A stretch of DNA of 5,409 nt from Spirochaetales bacterium (GTDB lineage Bacteria; Spirochaetota; Spirochaetia; DAHUYW01): contig DAHUYW010000077.1 of NCBI GenBank assembly GCA_027306915.1, forward strand, positions 1 through 5,409, written 5' to 3'. The notes under the pieces were generated by a model. It had not been told where the DNA came from. It did not search any database and saw nothing but the letters and a program-made list of their open reading frames with translations. How positions within the stretch are numbered: the stretch's first letter is position 1; every line of letters begins with the position of its first letter. The translations under genes and the position numbers were made by a program. Positions 1-5,163 of this stretch are shown in pieces.

Positions 1-204
1 TTCACCGCCATCATCGAGCGTGACGGCAAGTGGTACATGGGGTGTTGTCCCGAGATTCCCGGGGCGAACGGTCAAGGGGAGAGCCTTGAGGAGTGCAGGA
101 AGAACGTGGCAGAGGCCATTGCCCTCATCCTGCGGGACAGGCGTGAGGATGCCCATCGCCGTCTCCCGGCGGATGCTGTACAAGAGATAGTCAGCCTCTC
201 GTGA
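1..204 (+). CDS. hicB: HicB-family antitoxin, 3' part (5' end outside window)
   Basis: Frame 1 is open from the window edge to TGA at 202-204, giving 67 residues; probably only the first few are missing. The order is typical of the short HicB fold: a first beta strand (FTAIIERDGKWYMG), the CPEIPGANGQGESLEEC turn corresponding to the usual PDLPGC...GDTxEEA motif, then an amphipathic helix (NVAEAIALILRDRRED). The tail (RRLPADAVQEIVSLS) resembles HicB proteins encoded just upstream of hicA. There is no C-terminal DNA-binding domain. Known family role: it binds and neutralises the HicA mRNA interferase and often represses its own operon. The stop overlaps a GTG (GTGA at 201-204), the usual coupling to hicA, yet no HicA follows. 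Family assignment is fairly sure; function as a solitary antitoxin is inference. Confidence 0.82.
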   Translation, partial: FTAIIERDGKWYMGCCPEIPGANGQGESLEECRKNVAEAIALILRDRREDAHRRLPADAVQEIVSLS

Positions 205-301
205 AGAGGACCGCCATCTTCCCGATCTCCTCCTTCCAGCACGCTCGGAAGTGAGCGGGAGCTGCCGCCTCGGCGTTTGAGCCGAAGGAGAGGACGCGCA
301 A
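191..301 (-). other. short unassigned reading frame, possible gene 3' fragment
   Basis: The minus strand, in the same frame as the metallopeptidase gene and directly after its stop, stays open for 43 codons to TGA at 191-193. The first possible start is TTG at 299-301 (36 codons). It contains a protein-like stretch, ACWKEEIGKMAVLF, and mostly G/C third positions. It overlaps the last 14 bases of hicB tail to tail. Third positions of this frame coincide with those of the plus-strand hicA frame, so GC bias cannot decide the strand. There is no ribosome binding site and I do not recognise the family. It could be the tail of a lost gene, readthrough sequence or chance. Confidence 0.2.
201..254 (+). 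pseudogene. possible hicA toxin start remnant
   Basis: A GTG at 201-203 overlaps the hicB stop (GTGA), exactly where hicA would start. The frame reads VKRT, which fits the common HicA opening (M/V-K-R-x), then continues without HicA features (no HGC, no LREGGSH motif with the catalytic histidine) and stops at 252-254 after 17 codons. I infer that hicA was lost by a deletion or rearrangement joining unrelated DNA about 12 bases into the gene. Four matching residues is weak evidence; a chance GTG is the alternative. Confidence 0.25.
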
Positions 302-314
302 CGGGAGCTCCCGC
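255..314. repeat. nested inverted repeat between convergent genes
   Basis: GCGGGAGCT at 255-263 pairs perfectly with AGCTCCCGC at 306-314. Inside the loop TCGGC (270-274) pairs with GCCGA (281-285) around a six-base loop. It lies between the converging ends of hicB and the metallopeptidase gene, where a bidirectional terminator would be expected, but no T run follows on either strand, so a terminator role is only possible. The second arm is itself part of a palindrome, CGGGAGCTCCCG (302-313). Confidence 0.35.
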
Positions 315-322
315 GAAGGCGG

Positions 323-961
323 TCATTCCTTCCACACCTCGGCGGTAAGCGGCAGCTCATTCAACTCTGCGCGCGCTTCCCGCCACGTCGGGTAGAACCG
401 ACTGAAAATCGCCACGAAGCGCTCGCTGTGCGTCGGTTCGATGAGATGGACCATCTCATGGACAATCACGTACTCCAACAGGTCCTTCGGCTTTTTTACG
501 AGCTCCGTATTGAGACGAATGTTTCCCGCGCGGTGATTGCAGCCTCCCCACTTCGTCTTCATGCGCTGCAGGAAGTAGGCGGACACCGTCACGCCGAGCT
601 TCGCTTCCCACTTCCGGATCAGCTGGGGAACGAGCTCATGGAGGAGCGCCTTGTGCCAGTCATGCACGACCTCCTCCCGCTTCGCGGTGCCGGTGCCGGG
701 GCGAACGCGGAGAGTCATCGTGCGGTGAGTGAGCCGCACGCAGGGCTTTGCGTCCTCCTCGACGACTGAAAGAAGATAGCGCCGCCCCCAGAGGTAGTGG
801 CTTTCGCGCTCGATGAACCGGCGCGGAGTCTCCCGCGCCCGGGCTTGCAGCTTCGCGCGCTGTTCCCGGATCCAGGCGAGCTTCGAGATTGCGTAGGCCC
901 GCGCAACCTCCCGGCGCGCGGGAGCCCCCCGTCGGCCGCCTATTGCCAACCAGCCCGCCAC
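323..961 (-). CDS. YgjP-like (DUF45) zinc metallopeptidase, N-terminally truncated
   Basis: The 212 codons encode a YgjP/DUF45 peptidase-like protein (SprT/WLM-related gluzincin fold). Residues 168-172 are HEMVH, the zinc-binding HExxH with catalytic glutamate, and H178 in PTHSERF is the likely third ligand. The family signature KTKWGGCN is at 135-142, and RLNTELVKKP and the terminal PTWREARAELN also fit. Full family members are about 230-240 residues and begin with a beta-rich segment ending in a VRVAAP-like strand. Here convincing similarity begins only around residue 18 (VARAYAISKLAWI), so the first ~40 residues are missing. The GTG start at 959-961 has no Shine-Dalgarno, and an in-frame TAA lies only nine codons upstream. 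The sequence immediately upstream (964-981) is a repeat. I infer a 5'-truncated gene that may not be expressed although its active site is intact. Biological substrates of the family are poorly known. Confidence 0.8.
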   Translation of the reverse strand: MAGWLAIGGRRGAPARREVARAYAISKLAWIREQRAKLQARARETPRRFIERESHYLWGRRYLLSVVEEDAKPCVRLTHRTMTLRVRPGTGTAKREEVVHDWHKALLHELVPQLIRKWEAKLGVTVSAYFLQRMKTKWGGCNHRAGNIRLNTELVKKPKDLLEYVIVHEMVHLIEPTHSERFVAIFSRFYPTWREARAELNELPLTAEVWKE

Positions 962-963
962 GT

Positions 964-981
964 GTGAGAAATCCAGGTTAG
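964..981 (+). repeat. 18-bp direct repeat, copy 1
   Basis: GTGAGAAATCCAGGTTAG matches copy 2 at 1027-1044 at 16 of 18 positions; copy starts are 63 bases apart. It lies three bases beyond the GTG used as start of the truncated metallopeptidase gene, so the gene's break coincides with the repeat. Family not recognised. Confidence 0.6.
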
Positions 982-1026
982 CAGCAATAACTTACATCAG
1001 AAAGGGAGGCCCCTTCTACTTCATTC

Positions 1027-1044
1027 GTGAGAAATGCAGGCTAG
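1027..1044 (+). repeat. 18-bp direct repeat, copy 2
   Basis: GTGAGAAATGCAGGCTAG differs from copy 1 at two positions. With one extra base on its left it also forms the left arm of an inverted repeat: CGTGAGAAA at 1026-1034 pairs with TTTCTCACG at 1072-1080, separated by 37 bases. Confidence 0.6.
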
Positions 1045-1071
1045 TCCCTATACCAGGATGCCGTCACTCCT

Positions 1072-1080
1072 TTTCTCACG
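1072..1080 (-). repeat. inverted partial copy of the GTGAGAAA repeat
   Basis: TTTCTCACG is the exact reverse complement of CGTGAGAAA at 1026-1034. With copy 2 it bounds a 55-bp segment (1026-1080), which looks like a small inverted-repeat unit. Too short to be an insertion sequence; it may be a REP-like or MITE-like remnant. Confidence 0.4.
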
Positions 1081-1173
1081 CGTGGAGCGCCGGTAGCTTG
1101 TCCCGGGGACGGCCGGCTGCCCGCGGGTCGAGGCGGAGAACGCGGCCCTCGCGTTTGCACAGCACGGGGTACG

Positions 1174-1202
1174 CTCAGCGGTGGCACGGTTGGCACGCTG
1201 AG
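1174..1202. repeat. stem-loop with tandem TGGCAC units, 3' of NUDIX gene
   Basis: CTCAGCG (1174-1180) and CGCTGAG (1196-1202) form a perfect seven-base stem with a 15-base loop. The loop and right arm contain TGGCAC twice, nine bases apart (1182 and 1191). It lies 23 bases beyond the NUDIX stop codon on the minus strand, so it could stabilise or end that transcript, but there is no T tract after it. Confidence 0.3.
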
Positions 1203-1224
1203 TGCTCGACGTCAAGCCGCACCG

Positions 1225-1626
1225 CTACTCCATCATCCTTCGGTTCTTGAGATCGCGAATGACGGCCTCCGAGGTGGCGGCGCGATGGGCCTCCCTTCCG
1301 TACTCCTCGGCGCTGAAGAATCGAAGCTCGACGATCTCGCTGGAGGGAGTTGGGTCTTGGGTGAGCGAGCCCACGAAGGCGTGTGCGGACACCAGCACGC
1401 CGTCCGGCTGATCGAAGGCCTGCTCGACATAGTGCCCGAAGGAGGCGAGGCTGCCCTCGGCGATCTCTGCCGAAAGCTCTTCGCGAATCTCACGACGCAA
1501 GGCCTCGATCTTCGTCTCGCCCGGATCGATCTTACCTCCGGGGAGATAGAAGCCATTTTTGCCCCTGCTTCTTGCCATGAGAAGCCGGCCATCGATGATA
1601 TGCAGAAGCGTGACAACCTCGATCAA
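1225..1626 (-). CDS. NUDIX hydrolase
   Basis: A 133-residue single-domain protein of normal NUDIX length. The Nudix box occupies residues 31-53: G31, E37, R45-E46, E49-E50 fit Gx5Ex7REUxEExGU, with S52 in place of the usual second glycine. The two-glutamate REIREEL core that binds the metal is intact. It is preceded by the usual strand and turn (LLMARSRGKNGFYLPGGKI) and followed by further beta strands (ASFGHYVEQAF, VSAHAFVGSL) and a C-terminal helix. Family proteins hydrolyse nucleoside diphosphates linked to another moiety, for example oxidised dNTPs, dinucleotides or sugar nucleotides; the substrate cannot be told from sequence. The start is TTG at 1624-1626, chosen because AAGGAGGA lies nine bases upstream and no in-frame ATG fits. 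It is divergent from the nucleotidyltransferase, 53 bases apart. This is the best-preserved small gene in the window. Confidence 0.88.
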   Translation of the reverse strand: MIEVVTLLHIIDGRLLMARSRGKNGFYLPGGKIDPGETKIEALRREIREELSAEIAEGSLASFGHYVEQAFDQPDGVLVSAHAFVGSLTQDPTPSSEIVELRFFSAEEYGREAHRAATSEAVIRDLKNRRMME

Positions 1627-1635
1627 TGGGCGAAA

Positions 1636-1643
1636 TCCTCCTT
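1636..1643 (-). promoter_or_regulatory. strong ribosome binding site for NUDIX TTG start
   Basis: On the minus strand AAGGAGGA lies nine bases before TTG at 1624-1626. This near-perfect Shine-Dalgarno fixes the non-ATG start. Confidence 0.75.
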
Positions 1644-1679
1644 CTTGAGCCTCCCGCGGGGCGGTGAGACGATGCGCCG

Positions 1680-2057
1680 ATGATCAACCTGCCACATCTC
1701 TCCAAAGAAGAAAAGCTCCTTGTCTCCAGGGTCCTCTCTGCTCTTTCGCCCGTGCCCGGCTTGGTCGCGATCGCGCTCGGCGGCTCGCACGCCTCCGGGA
1801 GGGCAACCGCGACCTCCGACCTCGACTTCGGGCTCTACTATCGCGAGAGCGCCCCCTTTTCGATCGACCGCATCGCCCAGGTGGCGCACAAGCTTGCAAC
1901 AGACCGGTCGCCGGTCGTTGTGGACTTCTATTCGTGGGGGCCGTGGGTGAACGCCGGAGCATGGATAGCGACCTTGGTCGGGAACGTGGATTTTCTCTAT
2001 CGAAATGTCAACCTGGCAGAACGAACCATCAACGATACCCGGTCGGGCAGGATCTGA
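1680..2057 (+). pseudogene. Pol-beta-type nucleotidyltransferase, C-terminally truncated
   Basis: The 125 residues carry the nucleotidyltransferase core: GGS at 34-36, then D47-x-D49 in SDLDFGLYY, and a third acidic residue D104 in NVDFLYRN, so all three metal-binding aspartates are present. Related proteins (DxD nucleotidyltransferases with LGGSHASG...SDLDFGLYYRESAPFSID and DFYSWGPWVN motifs) normally run about 260-280 residues, with a helical C-terminal half after the INDTRSGR segment. Here the frame ends at TGA (2055-2057) immediately after that segment, and none of the following frames to 2130 restores the missing half. I therefore call it a 3'-truncated gene rather than a minimal MNT-type NTase, though the latter cannot be excluded. 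Start ATG 1680 has only a weak GGTGAG upstream. Known activity of the superfamily is transfer of a nucleotide to a small molecule (aminoglycoside-type) or protein; actual substrate unknown. Confidence 0.7.
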
Positions 2058-2129
2058 AGGCGGCAGGGGGCGCAGTTCACCTCAGCGAGAACGCCCGTCT
2101 GCCTGGGGAGAACGCTGCCCCTCCCAATG

Positions 2130-2820
2130 CTAGGGTACCGCCCTCTCGTACTCCTTTGCGCGGTTCGGGTCGTCAATTATGATGAGGCCGACGAGACGGC
2201 CATCGCGGTAGCTGAAAAGGCGGTGACCCCGGGGATGACTGCGACTGAAATGTAGTAATGGCCGAAGACCTCGCACTTCATCCTAAAGGGTGGATTGTCG
2301 AAGGCGACCGGGCCGGATGCCGCGCACGAACCGCCCGACTCGAGACCGCTGCCCTCTTTGCCACGCGCGGAGGCTAGGGCATTCCGCCCGGCGAGCCGCC
2401 CCTGATACTCGGCGGCGTGCCAGGGCCCGGTAATGACCTCTCGCCGGTGCTCGGCGACGTCTCCCGCGGCAAAGACCCCCCGATGTTCGTCTGCAGGTGG
2501 CCGTCAACCAGGATCCCGCGCCCAACGGCGATTCCGGAATCACTCGCAAAGGCGATGTCCGGGCTTGATCCGATGCAGGCCATCATAAGCCTCTCATCGA
2601 GCTTGTGCGGGCTCGGGCAATGCATGGTGAGCGTGATGTCGCTTTCTCCCATGGCTTTTCGGAGGTGGTCGGTGGCGTGCTCGTTGAGATGCCGCGGCAT
2701 GAGCCACCCACCGACGGCGCTGATGGTGACGTGCGCGCCCAGGAGACGGAGCTGTTCCGCGCGCTCCACACCGAGGACGCCGCCCCCGAGGACGAGCACC
2801 TCGCGGTCGGGCCGGGGCGC
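2130..2820 (-). pseudogene. FAD/NAD(P)-dependent oxidoreductase, decayed fragment
   Basis: The minus strand preserves the second half of a pyridine nucleotide-disulfide oxidoreductase of the rubredoxin/nitrite reductase type. From about 2805 it reads EVLVLGGGVLGVERAEQL, the NAD(P)-binding Rossmann GxGxxG-type turn, then MPRHLNEHATDHLRKAM and SDSGIAVGRGILVDGHLQTN. The next frame continues VFAAGDVAEHRREVITGPWH, the classic C-terminal FAD contact (AAGD). A third frame gives FSYRDGRLVGLIIIDDPNRA and ends at TAG (2130-2132). Frame changes sit at a six-C run (2476-2481, plus strand) and at a four-A run near 2212-2215, each explained by one missing base. The N-terminal FAD-binding half is absent, and a short stretch before MACIGSSPDIAF also seems deleted. 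The family transfers electrons from NAD(P)H to a partner protein. The two frameshifts could be sequencing errors, but the missing half cannot be explained that way. Confidence 0.75.
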
Positions 2821-2898
2821 TTCCTGGCTGTCATTCTGTTGAGCTTCACGATTTCCGTGGTGAGTGATAGGGTTGGATCTTGCTACATCCTGCAAAGA

Positions 2899-2906
2899 AA
2901 GGGGAG
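2899..2906 (+). promoter_or_regulatory. ribosome binding site of leader ORF
   Basis: AAGGGGAG lies eight bases before ATG 2915, a better Shine-Dalgarno than the GGAG (2935-2938) in front of the arabinofuranosidase ATG itself. Confidence 0.5.
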
Positions 2907-2914
2907 TCGAACGC

Positions 2915-2950
2915 ATGGCGCATCGTATGCTAACGGAGATTCTGGTATGA
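2915..2950 (+). CDS. putative 11-residue leader peptide coupled to the arabinofuranosidase gene
   Basis: ATG at 2915 opens MAHRMLTEILV and stops at TGA 2948-2950. The stop overlaps the ATG of the GH51 gene as ATGA (2947-2950), the standard geometry for translational coupling. A strong AAGGGGAG sits at the right distance upstream, and the GH51 Shine-Dalgarno (GGAG 2935-2938) lies inside the leader. I infer that ribosomes translating the leader would open or re-initiate at the GH51 start. The peptide has no run of a single amino acid typical of attenuation leaders, so coupling is more likely than classical attenuation. The alternative is a chance short ORF or a relic of an upstream gene. Confidence 0.4.
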   Translation: MAHRMLTEILV

Positions 2951-4902
2951 AGAAACAGCTGTTTTTCGTGCTGATGGTCGGCTGCGCCGCGTCGCTGTGG
3001 GCGGCCGGCACCACCGAAGCGACGCTCACCGTTGATGCCGCGCATCCCTCGGGGACGGTGAGCCCCCTCTTCTACGGCCTCATGACGGAGGAGATCAACC
3101 ACTCCTACGACGGGGGGTTGTATGCGGAGCTGGTCCAAAACCGGGCCTTCCTCGACAGCGCGACCGCCCCGGTGCACTGGTCGGTCGTGGAGGAAGAGGG
3201 CAGCGGCGCGACGATCGCCCTCGATCCGAATCAGCCACTGGACCGGGCGATACCGACGAGCCTCAAGCTAGACGTCACGAAGGCCTCGGCCGACCATCCC
3301 GCAGGGTTCGCCAACGACGGCTACTGGGGCATCCCAGTCAAACCCGACACCGAGTACCGCGCGTCCTTCTACGCGAAGGCGGCGCCGGGATTCGACGGCT
3401 CGGTAACCGTCTCGCTTCAGAGCGACGACGGCGGCACGATCTACGCTCGAGGGGAGGTGGCCGGTCTTTCGCAGGGCTGGAAGCGCTACGACGTCACCCT
3501 CACGACCGGAGAGCTCACCGAGACCACGAAGGCACGCTACGTCCTCACGATAGATCGCCCGGGAGAGGTCTGGTTCAGCATCGTGTCGCTCTTCCCGCCG
3601 ACCTTTGACAATCAGCCGAACGGATTTCGCCCGGACATCATGAAGATGCTCATCGCCCTTCATCCAAAGTTCCTGCGCTTCCCCGGCGGCAATTATCTGG
3701 AAGGGAACACGATCGCCGATCGCTTCGATTGGAAAAAGACGATTGGGCCGCTCAAGGACCGGCCGGGTCACGAAGGTCCCTGGGGCTACCGATCGAGCGA
3801 CGGGTTGGGGCTGCTCGAGTTTCTCCTCTGGTGCCAGGACATGCATGCCGAGCCCATGCTCGCGGTCTACGCGGGGTATTCGTTGGACGGCAAGCACGTC
3901 GCCCCGGGCAAGGAGCTCGAGCCTTTCGTACGGAGTGCCCTCGATGAGATAGAGTACGTCACGGGGCCGGTGACCTCGAAGTGGGGGGCGATCCGCGCCC
4001 AGGACGGCTACCCAGCGCCCTTCCCGCTTCACTATGTTGAAATCGGCAACGAGGACTTCTTCGACCAGTCCGGCTCCTACAACGCGCGCTTCACGCAGTT
4101 CTATGATGCCATCAAGGCGAAGTACCCGAACATTCAGATCATCTCCACAATCGGAACCAACGAGCCGAGCTACCAACGGGTTGATAGCGTGACGCCTGAC
4201 GTTCTCGATGAGCACTACTACGAGTGGTACCTGTGGTTCATCGTCCATGCGCAGAATCACTTCAAGGACTACGATCGGAGCGGACCGAAGATCATGGTCG
4301 GGGAGTGGGCATCCTACGAGACGACCTTCCCGCCGTGGAGCGCCCAATCGCGGCAGGAGCCCCCGACGCCAGACATGGCTGCCGCGCTGGGCGATGCCGC
4401 TTGGACGACGGCGATGGAGCGCAACTCCGACCTGGTCATCATGAATGCCTATGCGCCGCTGCTCGTGAATGTGAACCCGGGCGCGCGCCAATGGCGTCCC
4501 GACCTCATCGGGTTCAACGGGCTGCACGTATTCGGCTCACCGAGCTACTACGCCATCGAGATGTTCAGCAGCAACCTCGGAAACGAGATCCTTCCGATAG
4601 CCTTCAGGAAGTCCAAGATTCAGGGCTCGGCGACCCTCGACAGCAGGGCCGGCGAGATCTATCTCCATCTGGTGAATCCGGAGGACTCGCCGTCGAAGAT
4701 CCACATCGTGCTCGCCGGTCTCTCCTCGGTGCGGCCGACCGCGACCGCCATCACCCTGGCCGCAAAGCCGGACGCCACGAACTCGATCACCGAGCGTCGG
4801 AACGTCGTTCCTGTCACCTCGGCGGTGCGGGGTGTCGGGCCCTCCTTCACCTACGACATGCCCGCGGACGCGGTCGTGGTTCTGAGGATCGCAACGCGGT
4901 AG
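2947..4902 (+). CDS. secreted alpha-L-arabinofuranosidase, GH51
   Basis: A 651-residue glycoside hydrolase. Residues 1-20 (MKKQLFFVLMVGCAASLWAA) are an export signal; MVGC could also act as a weak lipobox. Residues 36-70 hold the GH51 entry motif, TVSPLFYGLMTEEINHSYDGG then LYAELVQNRAF. A beta-sandwich insert resembling carbohydrate-binding module CBM4/9 covers about 60-215. The TIM barrel follows, with KFLRFPGGNYLEG, GPWGYRSSDGLGLLEFL, HYVEIGNEDFFD and KIMVGEWAS. E369 in IGNE fits the acid/base and E453 in GEWAS the nucleophile of this retaining family. A C-terminal beta domain runs from about 545. Known reaction: release of terminal alpha-L-arabinofuranosyl units from arabinan, arabinoxylan or arabinogalactan, probably in the periplasm or outside. 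The frame stays open upstream to 2605, but that stretch is antisense to the oxidoreductase remnant; ATG 2947, with GGAG eight bases before it and a signal peptide after it, is the sensible start. No sugar-uptake or regulator genes are adjacent. Confidence 0.93.
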   Translation: MKKQLFFVLMVGCAASLWAAGTTEATLTVDAAHPSGTVSPLFYGLMTEEINHSYDGGLYAELVQNRAFLDSATAPVHWSVVEEEGSGATIALDPNQPLDRAIPTSLKLDVTKASADHPAGFANDGYWGIPVKPDTEYRASFYAKAAPGFDGSVTVSLQSDDGGTIYARGEVAGLSQGWKRYDVTLTTGELTETTKARYVLTIDRPGEVWFSIVSLFPPTFDNQPNGFRPDIMKMLIALHPKFLRFPGGNYLEGNTIADRFDWKKTIGPLKDRPGHEGPWGYRSSDGLGLLEFLLWCQDMHAEPMLAVYAGYSLDGKHVAPGKELEPFVRSALDEIEYVTGPVTSKWGAIRAQDGYPAPFPLHYVEIGNEDFFDQSGSYNARFTQFYDAIKAKYPNIQIISTIGTNEPSYQRVDSVTPDVLDEHYYEWYLWFIVHAQNHFKDYDRSGPKIMVGEWASYETTFPPWSAQSRQEPPTPDMAAALGDAAWTTAMERNSDLVIMNAYAPLLVNVNPGARQWRPDLIGFNGLHVFGSPSYYAIEMFSSNLGNEILPIAFRKSKIQGSATLDSRAGEIYLHLVNPEDSPSKIHIVLAGLSSVRPTATAITLAAKPDATNSITERRNVVPVTSAVRGVGPSFTYDMPADAVVVLRIATR

Positions 4903-4957
4903 GGGGGAGAGGCGAGGGTGCGCCGGCCGCAGCCACCCAGCCCATCCGCTTTTTTGG

Positions 4958-5163
4958 TGCGAAGGCCACCGCGAGGATGCGGGGGTTGGTGTCGACGGAA
5001 TCCGTGCCCGGGCTTTCGGGATCGTTCGTTACCACGTTCTTGGGATCCTCCTGCCGCAGCAGCAGGAGCAGGTCGGGTAGGCCGTCGTTGTTCAAGTCGC
5101 CTTCGTCCCGCGCTTCCACGTTCCAGCCGCAAGGGACGAAACCTTCGGGCGTGTCTTCATCGT
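4958..5163 (-). pseudogene. VCBS/FG-GAP-like repeat protein, internal fragment
   Basis: About 68 minus-strand codons read EDTPEGFVPCGWNVEARDEG, then DLNNDGLPDLLLLLRQEDPKN and DTNPRILAVAFA. DLNNDGLPD is the calcium-binding D-x-N-x-D-G-x-x-D loop of FG-GAP/VCBS propeller repeats. FVPxGW...GDLNxDGxPDL...DTNPRILAV is typical of the N-terminal part of small secreted bacterial proteins of that kind. No signal peptide is readable before it in this frame. After AFA the reading becomes unrelated (APKKRMGW) at an A6 run and runs into the arabinofuranosidase 3' end. Both ends are therefore missing and I call it a gene fragment. It converges tail to tail with the GH51 gene. Role of the parent protein is unknown. 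Confidence 0.6.

Larger units (their letters stand above)
962..1224. other. gene-free stretch with short repeats
   Basis: No convincing coding frame is present on either strand between the broken metallopeptidase gene and the NUDIX stop. The left half is relatively AT-rich and holds two copies of an 18-bp repeat plus an inverted partial copy. The right half (1081-1224) is very GC-rich and holds a hairpin near the NUDIX 3' end. Confidence 0.6.

Noticed and set aside
428..769. 113-codon plus-strand frame
   Set aside because: Antisense shadow of the metallopeptidase gene with its HExxH motif.
962..1224. Integron cassette attC site, suggested by small mixed-function genes
   Set aside because: I see no paired RYYYAAC/GTTRRRY core sites and gene orientations are mixed, so a cassette array is not supported.
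1285..1683. 132-codon plus-strand frame
   Set aside because: Antisense shadow of the NUDIX gene; the Nudix box and strong ribosome binding site settle the strand.
2839..2870. Sigma-70 promoter upstream of GH51 (TTGAGC ... GTGATA)
   Set aside because: The spacing is 20 bases and the -10 match is poor; no better pair was found up to 2914.
2605..2946. N-terminal extension of the GH51 frame
   Set aside because: These 114 codons are antisense to the oxidoreductase relic. The signal peptide and Shine-Dalgarno place the true start at 2947.
3268..4527. 419-codon open frame on the minus strand
   Set aside because: It lies wholly antisense to the GH51 gene, whose motifs and catalytic residues are clear. 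Long antisense frames are expected in GC-rich coding DNA, and this one is arginine/histidine-rich with no motif.
4916..4955. Rho-independent terminator after GH51 (GGGTG/CACCC stem then T6)
   Set aside because: The stem is only five pairs and ends 11 bases before the T run, too far for a standard terminator.
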